A program made the position numbers and the translations under genes. Of a stretch of 64,000 bases of DNA, positions 56,216-64,000 are shown piece by piece. The DNA comes from Solirubrobacter ginsenosidimutans (GTDB taxonomy: Bacteria; Actinomycetota; Thermoleophilia; Solirubrobacterales; Solirubrobacteraceae). Each line of letters opens with the position of its first letter. Positions within the stretch are counted from its first letter, which is position 1. The stretch lies in assembly GCF_027587205.1 (NCBI RefSeq), contig NZ_JAPDOD010000025.1, positions 67,172 through 131,171 on the forward strand, read 5' to 3'. The notes beneath the pieces were generated by a model. It saw nothing but the letters and a program-made list of their open reading frames with translations, did not search any database and was not told the origin of the DNA.

Positions 56216-57048
56216 GCGCAGTCGACACACCGAAGCCGCGAGGCGGCCTCCCCACCGGGGCGGCTGTGCTCGACGCGCAGAACATCACCAAGCAGTTCGG
56301 TGGCCTGACGGCGGTCAACGACGTCACGTTCACCCTGCCCGAGAAGTCGATCGTCTCGATCATCGGCCCCAACGGCGCCGGCAAGACGACGTTCTTCAAC
56401 ATCCTGACCGGCTTCTACCGGCCGACGCTCGGGACCATCGAGTTCAATGGGAAGGGCATCACCGGCGCCCGCCCCGACATCGTCATGAAGGCCGGAATGG
56501 CGCGGACGTTCCAGAACATCCGGCTGTTCTCGACGATGACGGCGATGGAGAACGTCATGATCGGCGAGCACTCGCGGATGAAGTCGGGCCTGTTCGGCTC
56601 GATCGTCCGCACGCCGAGCACGCGCCGCGAGGAGCGGGAAGTCCGCGAGAAGGCGCATGCCGAGCTGGAGTACGTCGGCATCGACAAGCGCTGGCACGAC
56701 CATCTCGCGATCAACCTCTCCTACGGCGATCAGCGCCGGGTGGAGATCGCGCGCGCCCTGGCGTCGGACCCGAAGGTCCTGCTCCTGGACGAGCCGACGG
56801 CCGGCATGAACCCGCAGGAGTCCGCGTCGCTCGTGGACTTCATGCACCGGCTGCGTGACGAGCGGGGGATGACGATCCTGCTCATCGAGCACGACATGAA
56901 GGTCATCATGCGCGTCTCCGAGCGCGTGACGGTGCTCGATCACGGCGAGAAGATCGCCGAAGGCCTTCCGGCCGAGGTGCGGGCCGACCCGCGCGTCGTC
57001 GAGGCCTACCTCGGCAAGGCCGCCGCGGAGACGGGAGAGAGGGAGTAA
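56212..57048 (+). CDS. livG: Branched-chain amino acid ABC transporter ATP-binding protein LivG
   Basis: A 278-residue ATPase: Walker A GPNGAGKTTFFNILTG, Q-loop GMARTFQNIRLF, signature LSYGDQRRVEIARAL, Walker B VLLLDEPTAGM and the switch His in LLIEHDMKVIM. The LivG hallmark of a long insertion (SGLFGSIVRTPSTRREEREV) is present. The start overlaps livM; the end overlaps livF by one base (TAATG). Confidence 0.93.
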   Translation: MSAVDTPKPRGGLPTGAAVLDAQNITKQFGGLTAVNDVTFTLPEKSIVSIIGPNGAGKTTFFNILTGFYRPTLGTIEFNGKGITGARPDIVMKAGMARTFQNIRLFSTMTAMENVMIGEHSRMKSGLFGSIVRTPSTRREEREVREKAHAELEYVGIDKRWHDHLAINLSYGDQRRVEIARALASDPKVLLLDEPTAGMNPQESASLVDFMHRLRDERGMTILLIEHDMKVIMRVSERVTVLDHGEKIAEGLPAEVRADPRVVEAYLGKAAAETGERE

Positions 57049-57758
57049 TGGCGTTCCTCGAAGTCGCAGACATCAAGACCTACTACGGCAACATCCAGGC
57101 GCTCAAGGGCGTCTCGTTGACCGTGGAAGAGGGCGAGTGCGTGACGCTGATCGGCTCTAACGGGGCCGGGAAGTCCACGACGCTGCGCTCGATCTCGGGG
57201 CTCACGCCCCCGCGCACGGGCTCGATCAAGCTCGCGGGCGAGGAGATCTCGTTGCTCCCGCCGCAGGAGATCGTCGGGCTCGGCATCTGCCAGTCGCCCG
57301 AGGGTCGCAAGTGCTTCCAGCGGATGACCGTCCGCGAGAACCTCGAGCTCGGCGCGTACCTGCGCCGTGACACCTCGGGGATCTCGGCGGATCTGAACCG
57401 GATCTTCGAGCTCTTCCCGCGCCTGGACGAGCGTCAGTCGCAGAAGGCGGGCACGATGTCCGGCGGCGAGCAGCAGATGCTCGCCATCGGCCGCGCGCTG
57501 ATGGGCAAGCCGAAGGTCCTGCTGCTCGACGAGCCCTCGATGGGCATCTCGCCGGTCCTCACGGAGCGGATCTACGAGACGATCGAGCAGATCAACAAGG
57601 ACGGGATGACCATCCTGCTGGTGGAGCAGAACGCGAACTTCGCGCTCGACGTCTCCAACCGGGCCTACGTGCTGGAGACCGGCAAGGTCTCCTTGTCCGA
57701 CAGCTCGGAGAACCTGCGGACCAACCCCGAAGTCCAGAAAGCGTACCTGGGAACATGA
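57048..57758 (+). CDS. livF: Branched-chain amino acid ABC transporter ATP-binding protein LivF
   Basis: A 236-residue ATPase: YYGNIQALKGVSLTVEEGEC, Walker A GSNGAGKSTTLRSISG, signature MSGGEQQMLAIGRALM, Walker B VLLLDEPSMGI and switch His replaced by Gln (LVEQNANFAL), which is typical of LivF. It completes the transporter and overlaps the next small gene (ATGA). Confidence 0.93.
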   Translation: MAFLEVADIKTYYGNIQALKGVSLTVEEGECVTLIGSNGAGKSTTLRSISGLTPPRTGSIKLAGEEISLLPPQEIVGLGICQSPEGRKCFQRMTVRENLELGAYLRRDTSGISADLNRIFELFPRLDERQSQKAGTMSGGEQQMLAIGRALMGKPKVLLLDEPSMGISPVLTERIYETIEQINKDGMTILLVEQNANFALDVSNRAYVLETGKVSLSDSSENLRTNPEVQKAYLGT

Positions 57759-57994
57759 CCGTTTTCGCGCTCATGGGGGCCTGGGCCCTCTGGTTGCTCT
57801 ACCTCTGGCTCGCCTCCTGCATCATCGCCGGCTACCTCTCCAACCGGAAGGGCTACGGCGACAAGCCGGGCGTCGCGACGGGCCTGTGCCTGTCGGCGAT
57901 CGCGATCGTCGTCTGGCTCGTGTGGCCGCCGAAGCCGGAGTCCAAGTGGAAGATCGTCGGCGCGTTCGGGTCCGGTAAGGACGCCAAGCGCTAA
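57755..57994 (+). CDS. Small two-helix membrane protein at the end of the liv operon
   Basis: A 79-residue frame from ATG 57755: helix AWALWLLYLWLASCIIAGYL, a Lys/Gly-rich loop (SNRKGYGDKPGV), helix LCLSAIAIVVWLVWP and a basic tail. The four-base overlap with livF shows coupling to the transporter. No characterised family recognised; it could be an accessory subunit (inference). Confidence 0.7.
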   Translation: MTVFALMGAWALWLLYLWLASCIIAGYLSNRKGYGDKPGVATGLCLSAIAIVVWLVWPPKPESKWKIVGAFGSGKDAKR

Positions 57995-58006
57995 GAGACG
58001 TGTCGT

Positions 58007-58033
58007 GTGGGTCGGGACATCGTTCCGGCCCAC
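58007..58033. terminator. Bidirectional terminator hairpin
   Basis: An 11-pair stem (58007-58017 with 58023-58033, two G-T pairs) and loop CATCG, between the convergent end of the liv operon and the small minus-strand gene. Confidence 0.6.
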
Positions 58034-58058
58034 CCGCCTCCGCCCAGCCTGCCCTGCT

Positions 58059-58367
58059 TTAGCGCGCGGCCTGTGGCGCGGGGTGCCGATCGACGCAGGC
58101 GTCGATGTAGTGGAAGTGCTGCCCGCGGGGCATGTCGCAGCGCACCGCGGCGCCGGCCGGCTCGATCGCCAGTGCGAAGAAGTCCGGCTGGTCGGCCGGG
58201 CCGAGATGGCTGGGCGTCATCGACGCGAACACGCAGAACGCCGCGACGGCGCAGCCGATCAGCCGCCGTCGGCGGTGCGCTGCCTGATGGCGCCGCGTGA
58301 CGGCACGCTCGGTGGCGTGCGTCAGCGCGTGGCCCAGGCGGTCGAGGTCCGGAGGGAGATCGCCCAT
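58059..58367 (-). CDS. Small single-pass membrane protein, unknown function
   Basis: A 102-residue frame from ATG 58367 with a good GGGGGAGT four bases upstream. A basic N-terminal stretch (RRHQAAHRRRRL) is followed by one helix (IGCAVAAFCVFASM) and a His/Cys-containing extracellular tail (CDMPRGQHFHYIDACVDRH). Gene status rests on the ribosome binding site and the membrane topology. Confidence 0.55.
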   Translation of the reverse strand: MGDLPPDLDRLGHALTHATERAVTRRHQAAHRRRRLIGCAVAAFCVFASMTPSHLGPADQPDFFALAIEPAGAAVRCDMPRGQHFHYIDACVDRHPAPQAAR

Positions 58368-58429
58368 GCTTACTCCCCCAATGATGGCTGCTCGGGCGCG
58401 CGGATGTCGTCTTTGGTCTTACGGTTTGG

Positions 58430-59284
58430 TTAGCCTTGCCCTACGGCGGCGTTGAGCGCCTCGTCGAGAGCGGGGTGCTGATACGTGTAACCCAGCTCAA
58501 GTGTCCGTTTTGGGACGACCCGCTGGCCTTTGGTCACGATCTCGGCCATGTCGCCGTAGAGCAGCCGGATCGCGGCGCCGGGGATGGGCGCGACCGCCGG
58601 CCGGTGCAGCGCGTGGCCGAGCGCCTTGCTGAATGCCTTGTTGGTCACCGGCTCGGGAGCGGTGGCGTTGACGGCGCCGCGCCACGCCGGGTCGTCGATC
58701 GCGCGGACGTAGATGCCGACGACGTCGTCGACGTGGATCCACGGCATGTACTGCCGGCCGCCGGCGACGGGTCCGCCGCCGCCGAGCTTGAACGGCAGCA
58801 GCATCTTCGACAGCGCGCCGCCGCTCTTGTCGAGCACGACGCCGGTGCGCACCTTCACGACCCGCAGTCCGAGCTCCGCGGCCTTGTCGGCCTCGCGCTC
58901 CCACACGACGCAGACCTCGGCCAGGAAGTCGTGGCCCGGCGGGGTGTCCTCGTCCAGGCGCTCGTCGCCGTGCGGCCCGTAGTAGCCGACGGCGCTTGAG
59001 CTGATCAGCGCCCGCGGCTTCGGGTCGGACAGCGCGATCGCCTCGACCAGTTGCCGCGTGCCCTGCTCGCGCGACTTGCGGATCGCCGCGCGCGACTCGT
59101 CGGTCCAGCGCTGCGCCACGTTCTCGCCGGCCAGGTGGACGATCGCGTCGCGCCCGGCGAGCTGCGCGGGGTCAGGCGGGCCGTTGCGCAGCGACACCTT
59201 CGTCACCTCGTCGCCGCGCTGCTCGAGGGCGGCGACGAGCTTCGATCCGATCAGTCCACTGGCTCCGGTGATGGTGACGCGCAT
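58430..59284 (-). CDS. TIGR01777-type NAD(P)-dependent epimerase (YfcH-like)
   Basis: A 284-residue short-chain dehydrogenase-type protein: MRVTITGASGLIGSKLVAAL (nucleotide loop), IVHLAGENVAQRWTDESR (family hallmark), SSSAVGYYGPHGDERLDE with the YxxxK-type region, and PWIHVDDVVGIYVRAI. The C-terminal LYGDMAEIVTKGQRVVPKRT tail is typical. The biological substrate of this family is not known; some relatives affect cell division. It lies 16 bases downstream of malic enzyme on the same strand. Confidence 0.87.
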   Translation of the reverse strand: MRVTITGASGLIGSKLVAALEQRGDEVTKVSLRNGPPDPAQLAGRDAIVHLAGENVAQRWTDESRAAIRKSREQGTRQLVEAIALSDPKPRALISSSAVGYYGPHGDERLDEDTPPGHDFLAEVCVVWEREADKAAELGLRVVKVRTGVVLDKSGGALSKMLLPFKLGGGGPVAGGRQYMPWIHVDDVVGIYVRAIDDPAWRGAVNATAPEPVTNKAFSKALGHALHRPAVAPIPGAAIRLLYGDMAEIVTKGQRVVPKRTLELGYTYQHPALDEALNAAVGQG

Positions 59285-59300
59285 GAGAGGGGTACGGCGC

Positions 59301-60776
59301 TCAGGGCCGGACGGCTTTGAAGTCCTCGGTCTCGCCGGGGGAGTAGCCGATCTCGCTGCCGCTCGCCACCGCCGCGCCCTGGGCCTTCGCCTGGTCGGCG
59401 ACGGCGGCGGCGACGGCGTCGCAGACGTCGCGGTTGAACACGCTCGGGATCACGTAGTCCGCGCGCAGGTCGGCGTCGGAGACGATGCTCGCGATCCCGC
59501 GGGCCGCCGCCATCTTCATCTCCTCCGTGATGTCGCGGGCGCGCACGTCCAGCGCGCCGCGGAAGATGCCCGGGAAGCAGAGCACGTTGTTGATCTGGTT
59601 GGGGTAGTCGCTGCGCCCGGTGGCGATGACCGTGGCGTAGGGCGCGGCCTCCTCCGGCGTGACCTCGGGGTTGGGGTTGGCCATCGCGAAGACCATCGCG
59701 TCGCGGTTCATTCGGGCGAGGGCGCTCGGGTCCATCACGCGGGCGCCGCTGAGGCCGACGAACAGATCGGCGCCGTCGATCACGTCCGCGGGGCCGCCGC
59801 TGAGCTTGTCGGGGTTCGTGGCCTCCGCGAACCAGCGCTTGAGGCCGGGCATGCTGCCGTCCTGGTAGTCGGCGCGGTCGGTGTGCACGGCGCCCTTGCT
59901 GTCGCAGCCGATGATGTTGGTGATCCCGGCCCGGACGAAGATCTGGGCGACGGCGATCCCCGCCGCGCCGAGGCCGACGATCAGGACCTTGAGGTCCTCG
60001 AGGCGCTTGTCGGTGAGCTTGGCGGCGTTCATCAGCGCCGCGAGCGTCACGACCGCGGTGCCGTGCTGGTCGTCGTGGAAGACGGGGATGTCGAGCGCCT
60101 GCTTCAGGCGCGCCTCGATCTCGAAGCAGCGCGGGGCGCTGATGTCCTCGAGGTTGATGCCGCCGAACGCGGGCGCGATGTTGATGACGGTCTGGACGAT
60201 CTCGTCCGGGTCCTTGGTGCTCAGGCAGATCGGGAACGCGTCGACGCCGCCGAACTCCTTGAAGAGCACCGCCTTGCCCTCCATCACGGGCATCGCGGCC
60301 TCCGGGCCGATGTCGCCCAGGCCGAGCACCGCGGTGCCGTCGGAGACGACGGCCACCGTGTTGCGCTTGATCGTGTACTGGAAGGCCTTGTCGCGGTCAC
60401 GCGCGATCGCCGTGCACACGCGGGCGACGCCGGGCGTGTAGGCCATGCTGAGGTCGTCGCGGTTGCGGACCGGGAGCTTGTTGCGCTGCTCGATCTTGCC
60501 GCCGACATGCATCTGGAACGTGCGGTCGGTGATCTCGATCAGCTGCGCGCCGCTCACCTCGTTCACGGCCTCGCCGACCTTCGCGGCGTGCTCCTCGCCC
60601 GCGGTCTCGATCGTGATGTCGCGCAGCGTGTGGCCGCCCTCGATCGCCACGAGGTCTACGGAACCGATGCTCCCTCCGGCTTCGCCGATGGCGGTGGCGA
60701 CCAGGCCGAGCATGCCGGGCTGGTGGTCGATCTTCACGCGAAGGACGATCGAGTACTGCGCCGAGACGGAGGGCAT
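59301..60776 (-). CDS. NAD(P)-dependent malic enzyme with N-terminal ACT domain
   Basis: A 491-residue enzyme oxidatively decarboxylating malate to pyruvate. ACT domain about residues 8-85 (YSIVLRVKIDHQPGMLGLVA), then the malic core: SMAYTPGVARVC, TIKRNTVAVVSDGTAVLGLG, EDISAPRCFEIE with metal ligands, VFHDDQHGTAVV and the NAD loop IVGLGAAGIAVAQIF. An ACT domain suggests control by an amino acid. It may take up carbon from the dicarboxylates imported by the left-edge symporter, but they are not adjacent. Confidence 0.92.
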   Translation of the reverse strand: MPSVSAQYSIVLRVKIDHQPGMLGLVATAIGEAGGSIGSVDLVAIEGGHTLRDITIETAGEEHAAKVGEAVNEVSGAQLIEITDRTFQMHVGGKIEQRNKLPVRNRDDLSMAYTPGVARVCTAIARDRDKAFQYTIKRNTVAVVSDGTAVLGLGDIGPEAAMPVMEGKAVLFKEFGGVDAFPICLSTKDPDEIVQTVINIAPAFGGINLEDISAPRCFEIEARLKQALDIPVFHDDQHGTAVVTLAALMNAAKLTDKRLEDLKVLIVGLGAAGIAVAQIFVRAGITNIIGCDSKGAVHTDRADYQDGSMPGLKRWFAEATNPDKLSGGPADVIDGADLFVGLSGARVMDPSALARMNRDAMVFAMANPNPEVTPEEAAPYATVIATGRSDYPNQINNVLCFPGIFRGALDVRARDITEEMKMAAARGIASIVSDADLRADYVIPSVFNRDVCDAVAAAVADQAKAQGAAVASGSEIGYSPGETEDFKAVRP

Positions 60777-60816
60777 CGCGTCAGGATCTCACGCCGCTGG
60801 GTACGGTGGCGTCTGA

Positions 60817-62235
60817 ATGGGTCTGGACCGCGATCTCCTGCGGCTCGCCTCAGTGGTGGTGCTCGGGACGATCATGTCGATCCTGGACACGACGATCGTC
60901 AATGTGGCGATCGAGACGCTGGGGCGGGAGCTGCACGCCTCGCTGTCGTCGATCCAGTGGGTGTCGACGGGCTACCTGCTGGCGCTGGCGACGGTGATCC
61001 CGCTGACCGGCTGGTCGATGGAGCGCTTCGGCGGCAAGCGCATGTGGATGCTCTCGGTGACGCTGTTCCTGGCCGGCTCGACGCTGTGTGGGCTCGCATG
61101 GAGCACGACGTCGCTGATCGTCTTCCGCGTGCTGCAGGGGTTCGGCGGCGGGATGATCCTGCCGATCGGTCAGGCGATCCTCGCCCAGGCCGCCGGCCCG
61201 CAGCGGATGGGGCGGGTCATGAGCGTGATCGGCGTGCCGACGCTCTTGGGCCCGATCCTCGGCCCGGTGATCGGCGGGCTGATCGTGGACAACTTCTCCT
61301 GGCGCTGGATCTTCTTCGTGAACCTGCCGGTGGGTGCGGTCGCGCTGTTCCTGGCCGCGCGGATCCTCCCGAAGTCCGAGCGCGACACGCGCACGCCGCT
61401 GGACGTCGTCGGTCTGCTGCTGCTCTCGCCCGGGCTGGCGCTGGTCGTCTACGGGCTGTCAGAGCTCGGGATCGAGGGCGGGATGGGGGTGAAGGCGGGC
61501 GGCGGGCTCGCCGGCGGCTTCGCGTTGCTGATCGCCTTCTTCGTGCACGCGCGGCGCGACCACGCGCTGATCGACATCTCCTTGTTCCGCGATCGGGCGT
61601 TCGCGGCTGCGTCGGGGACGGTCTTCATCTTCGGCGTATCGCTGTTCGGCGCGATGCTGATCCTGCCGCTCTACTACCAGACCGTCCGCGGCGAGAGCGC
61701 GCTCTCGGCCGGCCTGCTGCTCGCGCCGCAGGGCCTGGGCGCGGCGATGGTGTTGCCGATCGCGGGGCGGCTCACCGACCGGCTGGGGGCGGGGCGGGTG
61801 GTGCCGTTCGGCGTGATCGTCGCCTGCCTGGGCACGGGGGTCTACACGCAGATCACCGCGTCGACGTCGTACGTGCTGCTGGGGGTCGCGTTGTGGGTGC
61901 GGGGCGTCGGGCTGGGCATGACGATGATGCCGTCGATGGCCGCGGCCTACCAGACGCTCGACCGCGCGGCGGTGCCACGGGCGACCTCGACGATAAACAT
62001 CATCCGTACGATTGGAGGCTCGCTGGGAACGGCCGTCTTGACGGTCGTGCTGCAGCGGCAGATCGTCGCGCAGATCCCGGGAACGACCGGGGAGTTGGGT
62101 GCGCTGCCGGCGGGTGCGGGCGCCGCCGAGTCGCTCGCGACGGCGTTCGCGAACACGTTCTGGTGGGCGGTGGCGCTGACGGCGATCGGGTTGATCCCGG
62201 CGTGGTTCTTGCCACGTCACCCACCGGGCATATAA
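60817..62235 (+). CDS. DHA2-type MFS transporter (EmrB/QacA family)
   Basis: A 472-residue proton-driven exporter with about 14 helices: VVVLGTIMSILDTTIVNVAI (motif D1), QWVSTGYLLALATVIPLTGW, GWSMERFGGKRMWMLSV (motif A), LGPILGPVIGGLIVDNFSWR (motif C) and WIFFVNLPVGAVAL. It probably exports drugs or natural products. ATG 60817 is 40 bases from the divergent malic enzyme start. No TetR gene is adjacent. Confidence 0.9.
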   Translation: MGLDRDLLRLASVVVLGTIMSILDTTIVNVAIETLGRELHASLSSIQWVSTGYLLALATVIPLTGWSMERFGGKRMWMLSVTLFLAGSTLCGLAWSTTSLIVFRVLQGFGGGMILPIGQAILAQAAGPQRMGRVMSVIGVPTLLGPILGPVIGGLIVDNFSWRWIFFVNLPVGAVALFLAARILPKSERDTRTPLDVVGLLLLSPGLALVVYGLSELGIEGGMGVKAGGGLAGGFALLIAFFVHARRDHALIDISLFRDRAFAAASGTVFIFGVSLFGAMLILPLYYQTVRGESALSAGLLLAPQGLGAAMVLPIAGRLTDRLGAGRVVPFGVIVACLGTGVYTQITASTSYVLLGVALWVRGVGLGMTMMPSMAAAYQTLDRAAVPRATSTINIIRTIGGSLGTAVLTVVLQRQIVAQIPGTTGELGALPAGAGAAESLATAFANTFWWAVALTAIGLIPAWFLPRHPPGI

Positions 62236-62245
62236 CCTATTGGCT

Positions 62246-62749
62246 ATGAAAGACGGAGAGCTGTTCGAGAGGGACGGCCGCTTCGAGTTGCGGTTCGTCC
62301 GTGCGCTGTCGCATCCGGTCGAGAAGGTCTGGCAGGCGGTGACGTCGCCCGAAGGCCTGTCGGCGTGGTTCCCGTTCGACGTCGTGGGGGAGCGCGCCGC
62401 GGGCGCGCCGCTCGAGTTCGTGTTCCGCGCTGGCGAGGGCCCGCCGTTTGCGGGCTCGATGGTCGAGTTCGCGCCGGAGTCCGTGATGGAGCTGGCGTGG
62501 GAGGGCGACGAGACCCTGCGGCTCGAGGTTCGCCCGATCCCGGACGGATGCGAGCTGACGCTGATCAACCGCTTCGACGAGATCGGCAAGGCCGCGCGTG
62601 ACGCGGCCGGCTGGCACGCCTGCCTGGACGCGCTGTCGGCGGCGCTTGAGGGTGAGGCGATCGACTCGATGACCGTCTGGCGCGCGGTGCACCCGGGCTA
62701 CGTCGCGCGGTTCGGCGCCTCGGCCGCGACGATCGGCCCGCCGGCCTGA
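62246..62749 (+). CDS. SRPBCC/AHSA1-type domain protein
   Basis: A 167-residue protein from ATG 62246 (TTG 62240 gives two more residues). It has the START-like pattern RFVRALSHPVEKVWQAVTSP, EGLSAWFPFDVVGE and a late SMVEFAPESVMELAWEGDE segment, as in AHSA1-type proteins that bind a hydrophobic ligand. No ArsR-type regulator, a common partner, is adjacent. It lies 10 bases after the exporter stop and may be co-transcribed. Confidence 0.8.
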   Translation: MKDGELFERDGRFELRFVRALSHPVEKVWQAVTSPEGLSAWFPFDVVGERAAGAPLEFVFRAGEGPPFAGSMVEFAPESVMELAWEGDETLRLEVRPIPDGCELTLINRFDEIGKAARDAAGWHACLDALSAALEGEAIDSMTVWRAVHPGYVARFGASAATIGPPA

Positions 62750-62756
62750 AAACACG

Positions 62757-62805
62757 ACGAGCGTCAAGTTCGTCGGGTAGAGCCCGACGAAGTTGACGCT
62801 CGTTT
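62757..62805. terminator. Strong bidirectional terminator hairpin
   Basis: 21-base arms (62757-62777 and 62783-62803) with one mismatch and loop TAGAG, followed by TTT on the right and preceded by AAAA on the left. It separates the convergent SRPBCC and RGG-rich genes. Confidence 0.85.
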
Positions 62806-62847
62806 GGCGCGCGCCCTCAAAGCGGGGCGCGCGTCGGATGCCTCAGG

Positions 62848-64000
62848 TCAGGACTTCTGGGCGAGATCCTCGGAAGAGGAGGCGCCGTTGCCGCCTTCGG
62901 ACTCCTGGGCCTTCTCGTTGTTGCGGACCGCGTCCTCGAGCGCTTCGAGGCCGATGATCCGGACGCTCGAGCGGAACGAGCCGTCGCGGCCATGCTGCTC
63001 GACGTCGCCGCGCCCGGCACCGCCGCCGCCGCGGTAGTCGCCGCGACCGCCACGTCCGCCGCCACCGCGACCGCCGCCGTAGCCGCCGCCACCCTGGCCG
63101 CCGCGTCCGCCGCCGCCCTGACCGCCGCGCCCACGGCCGCCACGGCCGCCGCGCTGGTCGTAGGCCGGGCGGGGATTGACGATCGCCTTGACGTCACGCA
63201 CGGGCGTCGCCGCGAGGCGCACCCACGCGGTGAACGTCGGGTCACCGGGCTTGACGCCCTGCGCCTGCTCGGCGCAGACCGAAGACCACTTCATCGTCTC
63301 GCCGTCGTCGCGGCGCTTGGGCTGCAGCGCCTCGAGCACGGCCTCGGGACCGCCGACGCGCTCGATCGCCGCCGCCAGACGCGCCTGCGCGCGGGCGGAG
63401 CGGGTCGGCGACGTCGCGGGAGCCTGCGGCTGCTGCGGCGCCTGAGCGACCGGAGCCGCGGCCTCTTCGCCCTCGGCGACCGGCTGACCCTCGGCGTCCG
63501 TGGCGACCGGAGCGTCCTCGCCCTCGATCCCCGCGTCCTCGGTCCCGGCCTCCAGCGCCGCCTGCTCGGCCTTGCGCAGCTCGGTGAGCTTCGCGAAGAA
63601 CGTCCGGCGATGGCGCTCGGCGGCGGTCAGCCGCCGGCGGCGAGGCCGCTCGGGCTTGCCCTGCCCGTCACGCCGCGGCGGACGGTCCCCACGCGGACCC
63701 TGACCCTCGCGGGCGGGAGCGGCGGGAGCGCCGTCGGCGGCGGGAGCCGCCCCGGCAGCCGCGTCCGCGGCGGGCGCTTCGACGGTGGCGTCGGCCGTCA
63801 CGGCGGGGGCCGCAGCGTCGGCGGAAGGCGCCTCGGCGGGCGCGGCCTCGGCGGCCGGAGTCGTCTCGGCGGGCGCCTCGGCAACCGGAGTCGCTTCGGC
63901 GGGCGCCTCGGCCGGCGTCGCCTCGGCGGCGGGCGCGGCCTCAGCCGGAGCCTCAGCGGGCGTGGCCTCGGCGGCCGGGGGCGGCTCGGCGGGCGCCTCC
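62848..64000 (-). CDS. Ala/Pro/Glu-repeat and RGG-rich protein, N-terminus beyond window
   Basis: The frame is open from the right edge to the stop at 62848, 383 residues visible. The first 70 or so are a degenerate repeat around AEAPAEATP; then a basic stretch (GDRPPRRDGQGKPERPRRRR), a helical segment TAAERHRRTFFAKLTELRKAEQAA, another acidic linker, a folded-looking part (ARAQARLAAAIERVGGPEAV, MKWSSVCAEQAQGVKPGD), and a 60-residue Gly/Arg box with RGGRGGRGRGG and GGGGYGGGRGG. RGG boxes bind RNA. No known bacterial family is recognised; a role in RNA binding or condensates is inference. Confidence 0.75.
   Translation of the reverse strand, partial: EAPAEPPPAAEATPAEAPAEAAPAAEATPAEAPAEATPVAEAPAETTPAAEAAPAEAPSADAAAPAVTADATVEAPAADAAAGAAPAADGAPAAPAREGQGPRGDRPPRRDGQGKPERPRRRRLTAAERHRRTFFAKLTELRKAEQAALEAGTEDAGIEGEDAPVATDAEGQPVAEGEEAAAPVAQAPQQPQAPATSPTRSARAQARLAAAIERVGGPEAVLEALQPKRRDDGETMKWSSVCAEQAQGVKPGDPTFTAWVRLAATPVRDVKAIVNPRPAYDQRGGRGGRGRGGQGGGGRGGQGGGGYGGGRGGGGRGGRGDYRGGGGAGRGDVEQHGRDGSFRSSVRIIGLEALEDAVRNNEKAQESEGGNGASSSEDLAQKS

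Noticed and set aside
59058..62249. Very long open frame (over 1,000 codons) on the plus strand, antisense to the malic enzyme and epimerase genes
   Set aside because: It is the high-GC shadow of genes with clear family motifs; the translation is Arg/Ala/Asp-rich without recognisable domains.

Overview
The window is about 64 kb of very GC-rich bacterial chromosome (strong G/C third-position bias, long spurious antisense open frames everywhere). Gene content and order point to a deep-branching actinobacterium of the class Thermoleophilia (Solirubrobacter/Conexibacter-like): a monoderm-type tad (Flp) pilus locus without a secretin, a holA / rpsT / murJ / lepA / hrcA-dnaJ-prmA housekeeping cluster, a phoH-ybeY-era cluster, Ala/Pro/Thr-rich secreted proteins, and frequent GTG and TTG start codons. 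The taxonomic call is inference from gene content; no rRNA or tRNA gene lies in the window.

Layout. 1-3.7 kb: a dicarboxylate/cation symporter (cut by the left edge), divergent from a CitA/DcuS-type sensor kinase and CitB/DcuR-type regulator. 3.7-16.2 kb: holA, a GH15 glycosidase, rpsT (minus strand), murJ, lepA, two hot-dog dehydratase-like genes, hrcA, dnaJ, two tandem prmA-like methyltransferases and a threonine-dehydratase-like PLP enzyme, most of them overlapping by 1-8 bases or nearly abutting. 16.2-19.9 kb: an EamA exporter with an apparent CTG start, a paired palindromic element, an anchored NTF2-like protein, a minisatellite, a DUF192 protein and a large acidic membrane protein. 19.9-33.6 kb: the tad/Flp pilus region. 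It holds a zinc-ribbon protein of unknown role, a lipoprotein, a TadG-like protein fused to two murein-hydrolase-like domains, cpaB, a CpaE-TadE fusion, tadE, tadA(cpaF), tadB, tadC, a NarL-type two-component pair, two Flp pilin genes and two secreted membrane-anchored proteins. 33.6-36.3 kb: yqeY, phoH, ybeY, era. 36.6-41 kb: a secreted RTX/MopE-like protein converging on a pair of bacterial PH-domain proteins plus an ArsA-like ATPase. 41-45.2 kb: phytoene-synthase-like enzyme, FAD oxidoreductase, GGDEF-EAL protein and a frameshifted six-helix membrane protein. 45.2-52.4 kb: hisIE followed by a complete trpEGDCFBA operon and a small membrane protein. 52.5-58 kb: a branched-chain amino acid ABC transporter (livK, H, M, G, F) and a small membrane protein. 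58-64 kb: a small hypothetical, a TIGR01777 epimerase, malic enzyme, a DHA2-type MFS exporter, a SRPBCC protein and an Ala/Pro/Glu- and RGG-rich protein cut by the right edge.

How parts work together. The tad region encodes the assembly ATPase (TadA), platform proteins (TadB/C), localisation ATPase (CpaE), pilins and pseudopilins, and probably its own regulation: the two pilin genes share three sequence blocks at identical spacing upstream, which suggests common activation, plausibly by the adjacent LuxR-type regulator. No prepilin peptidase is in the window. The trp operon is translationally coupled from hisIE to trpA. The liv operon has a strong promoter and a terminator-like hairpin between livK and livH, which would give excess binding protein.

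The most unusual items are the CpaE-TadE fusion with a consensus prepilin cleavage site between its halves, the TadG-like double murein-hydrolase protein, the shared pilin promoter blocks, and paired palindromes sitting directly against the stop codons of two convergent gene pairs.
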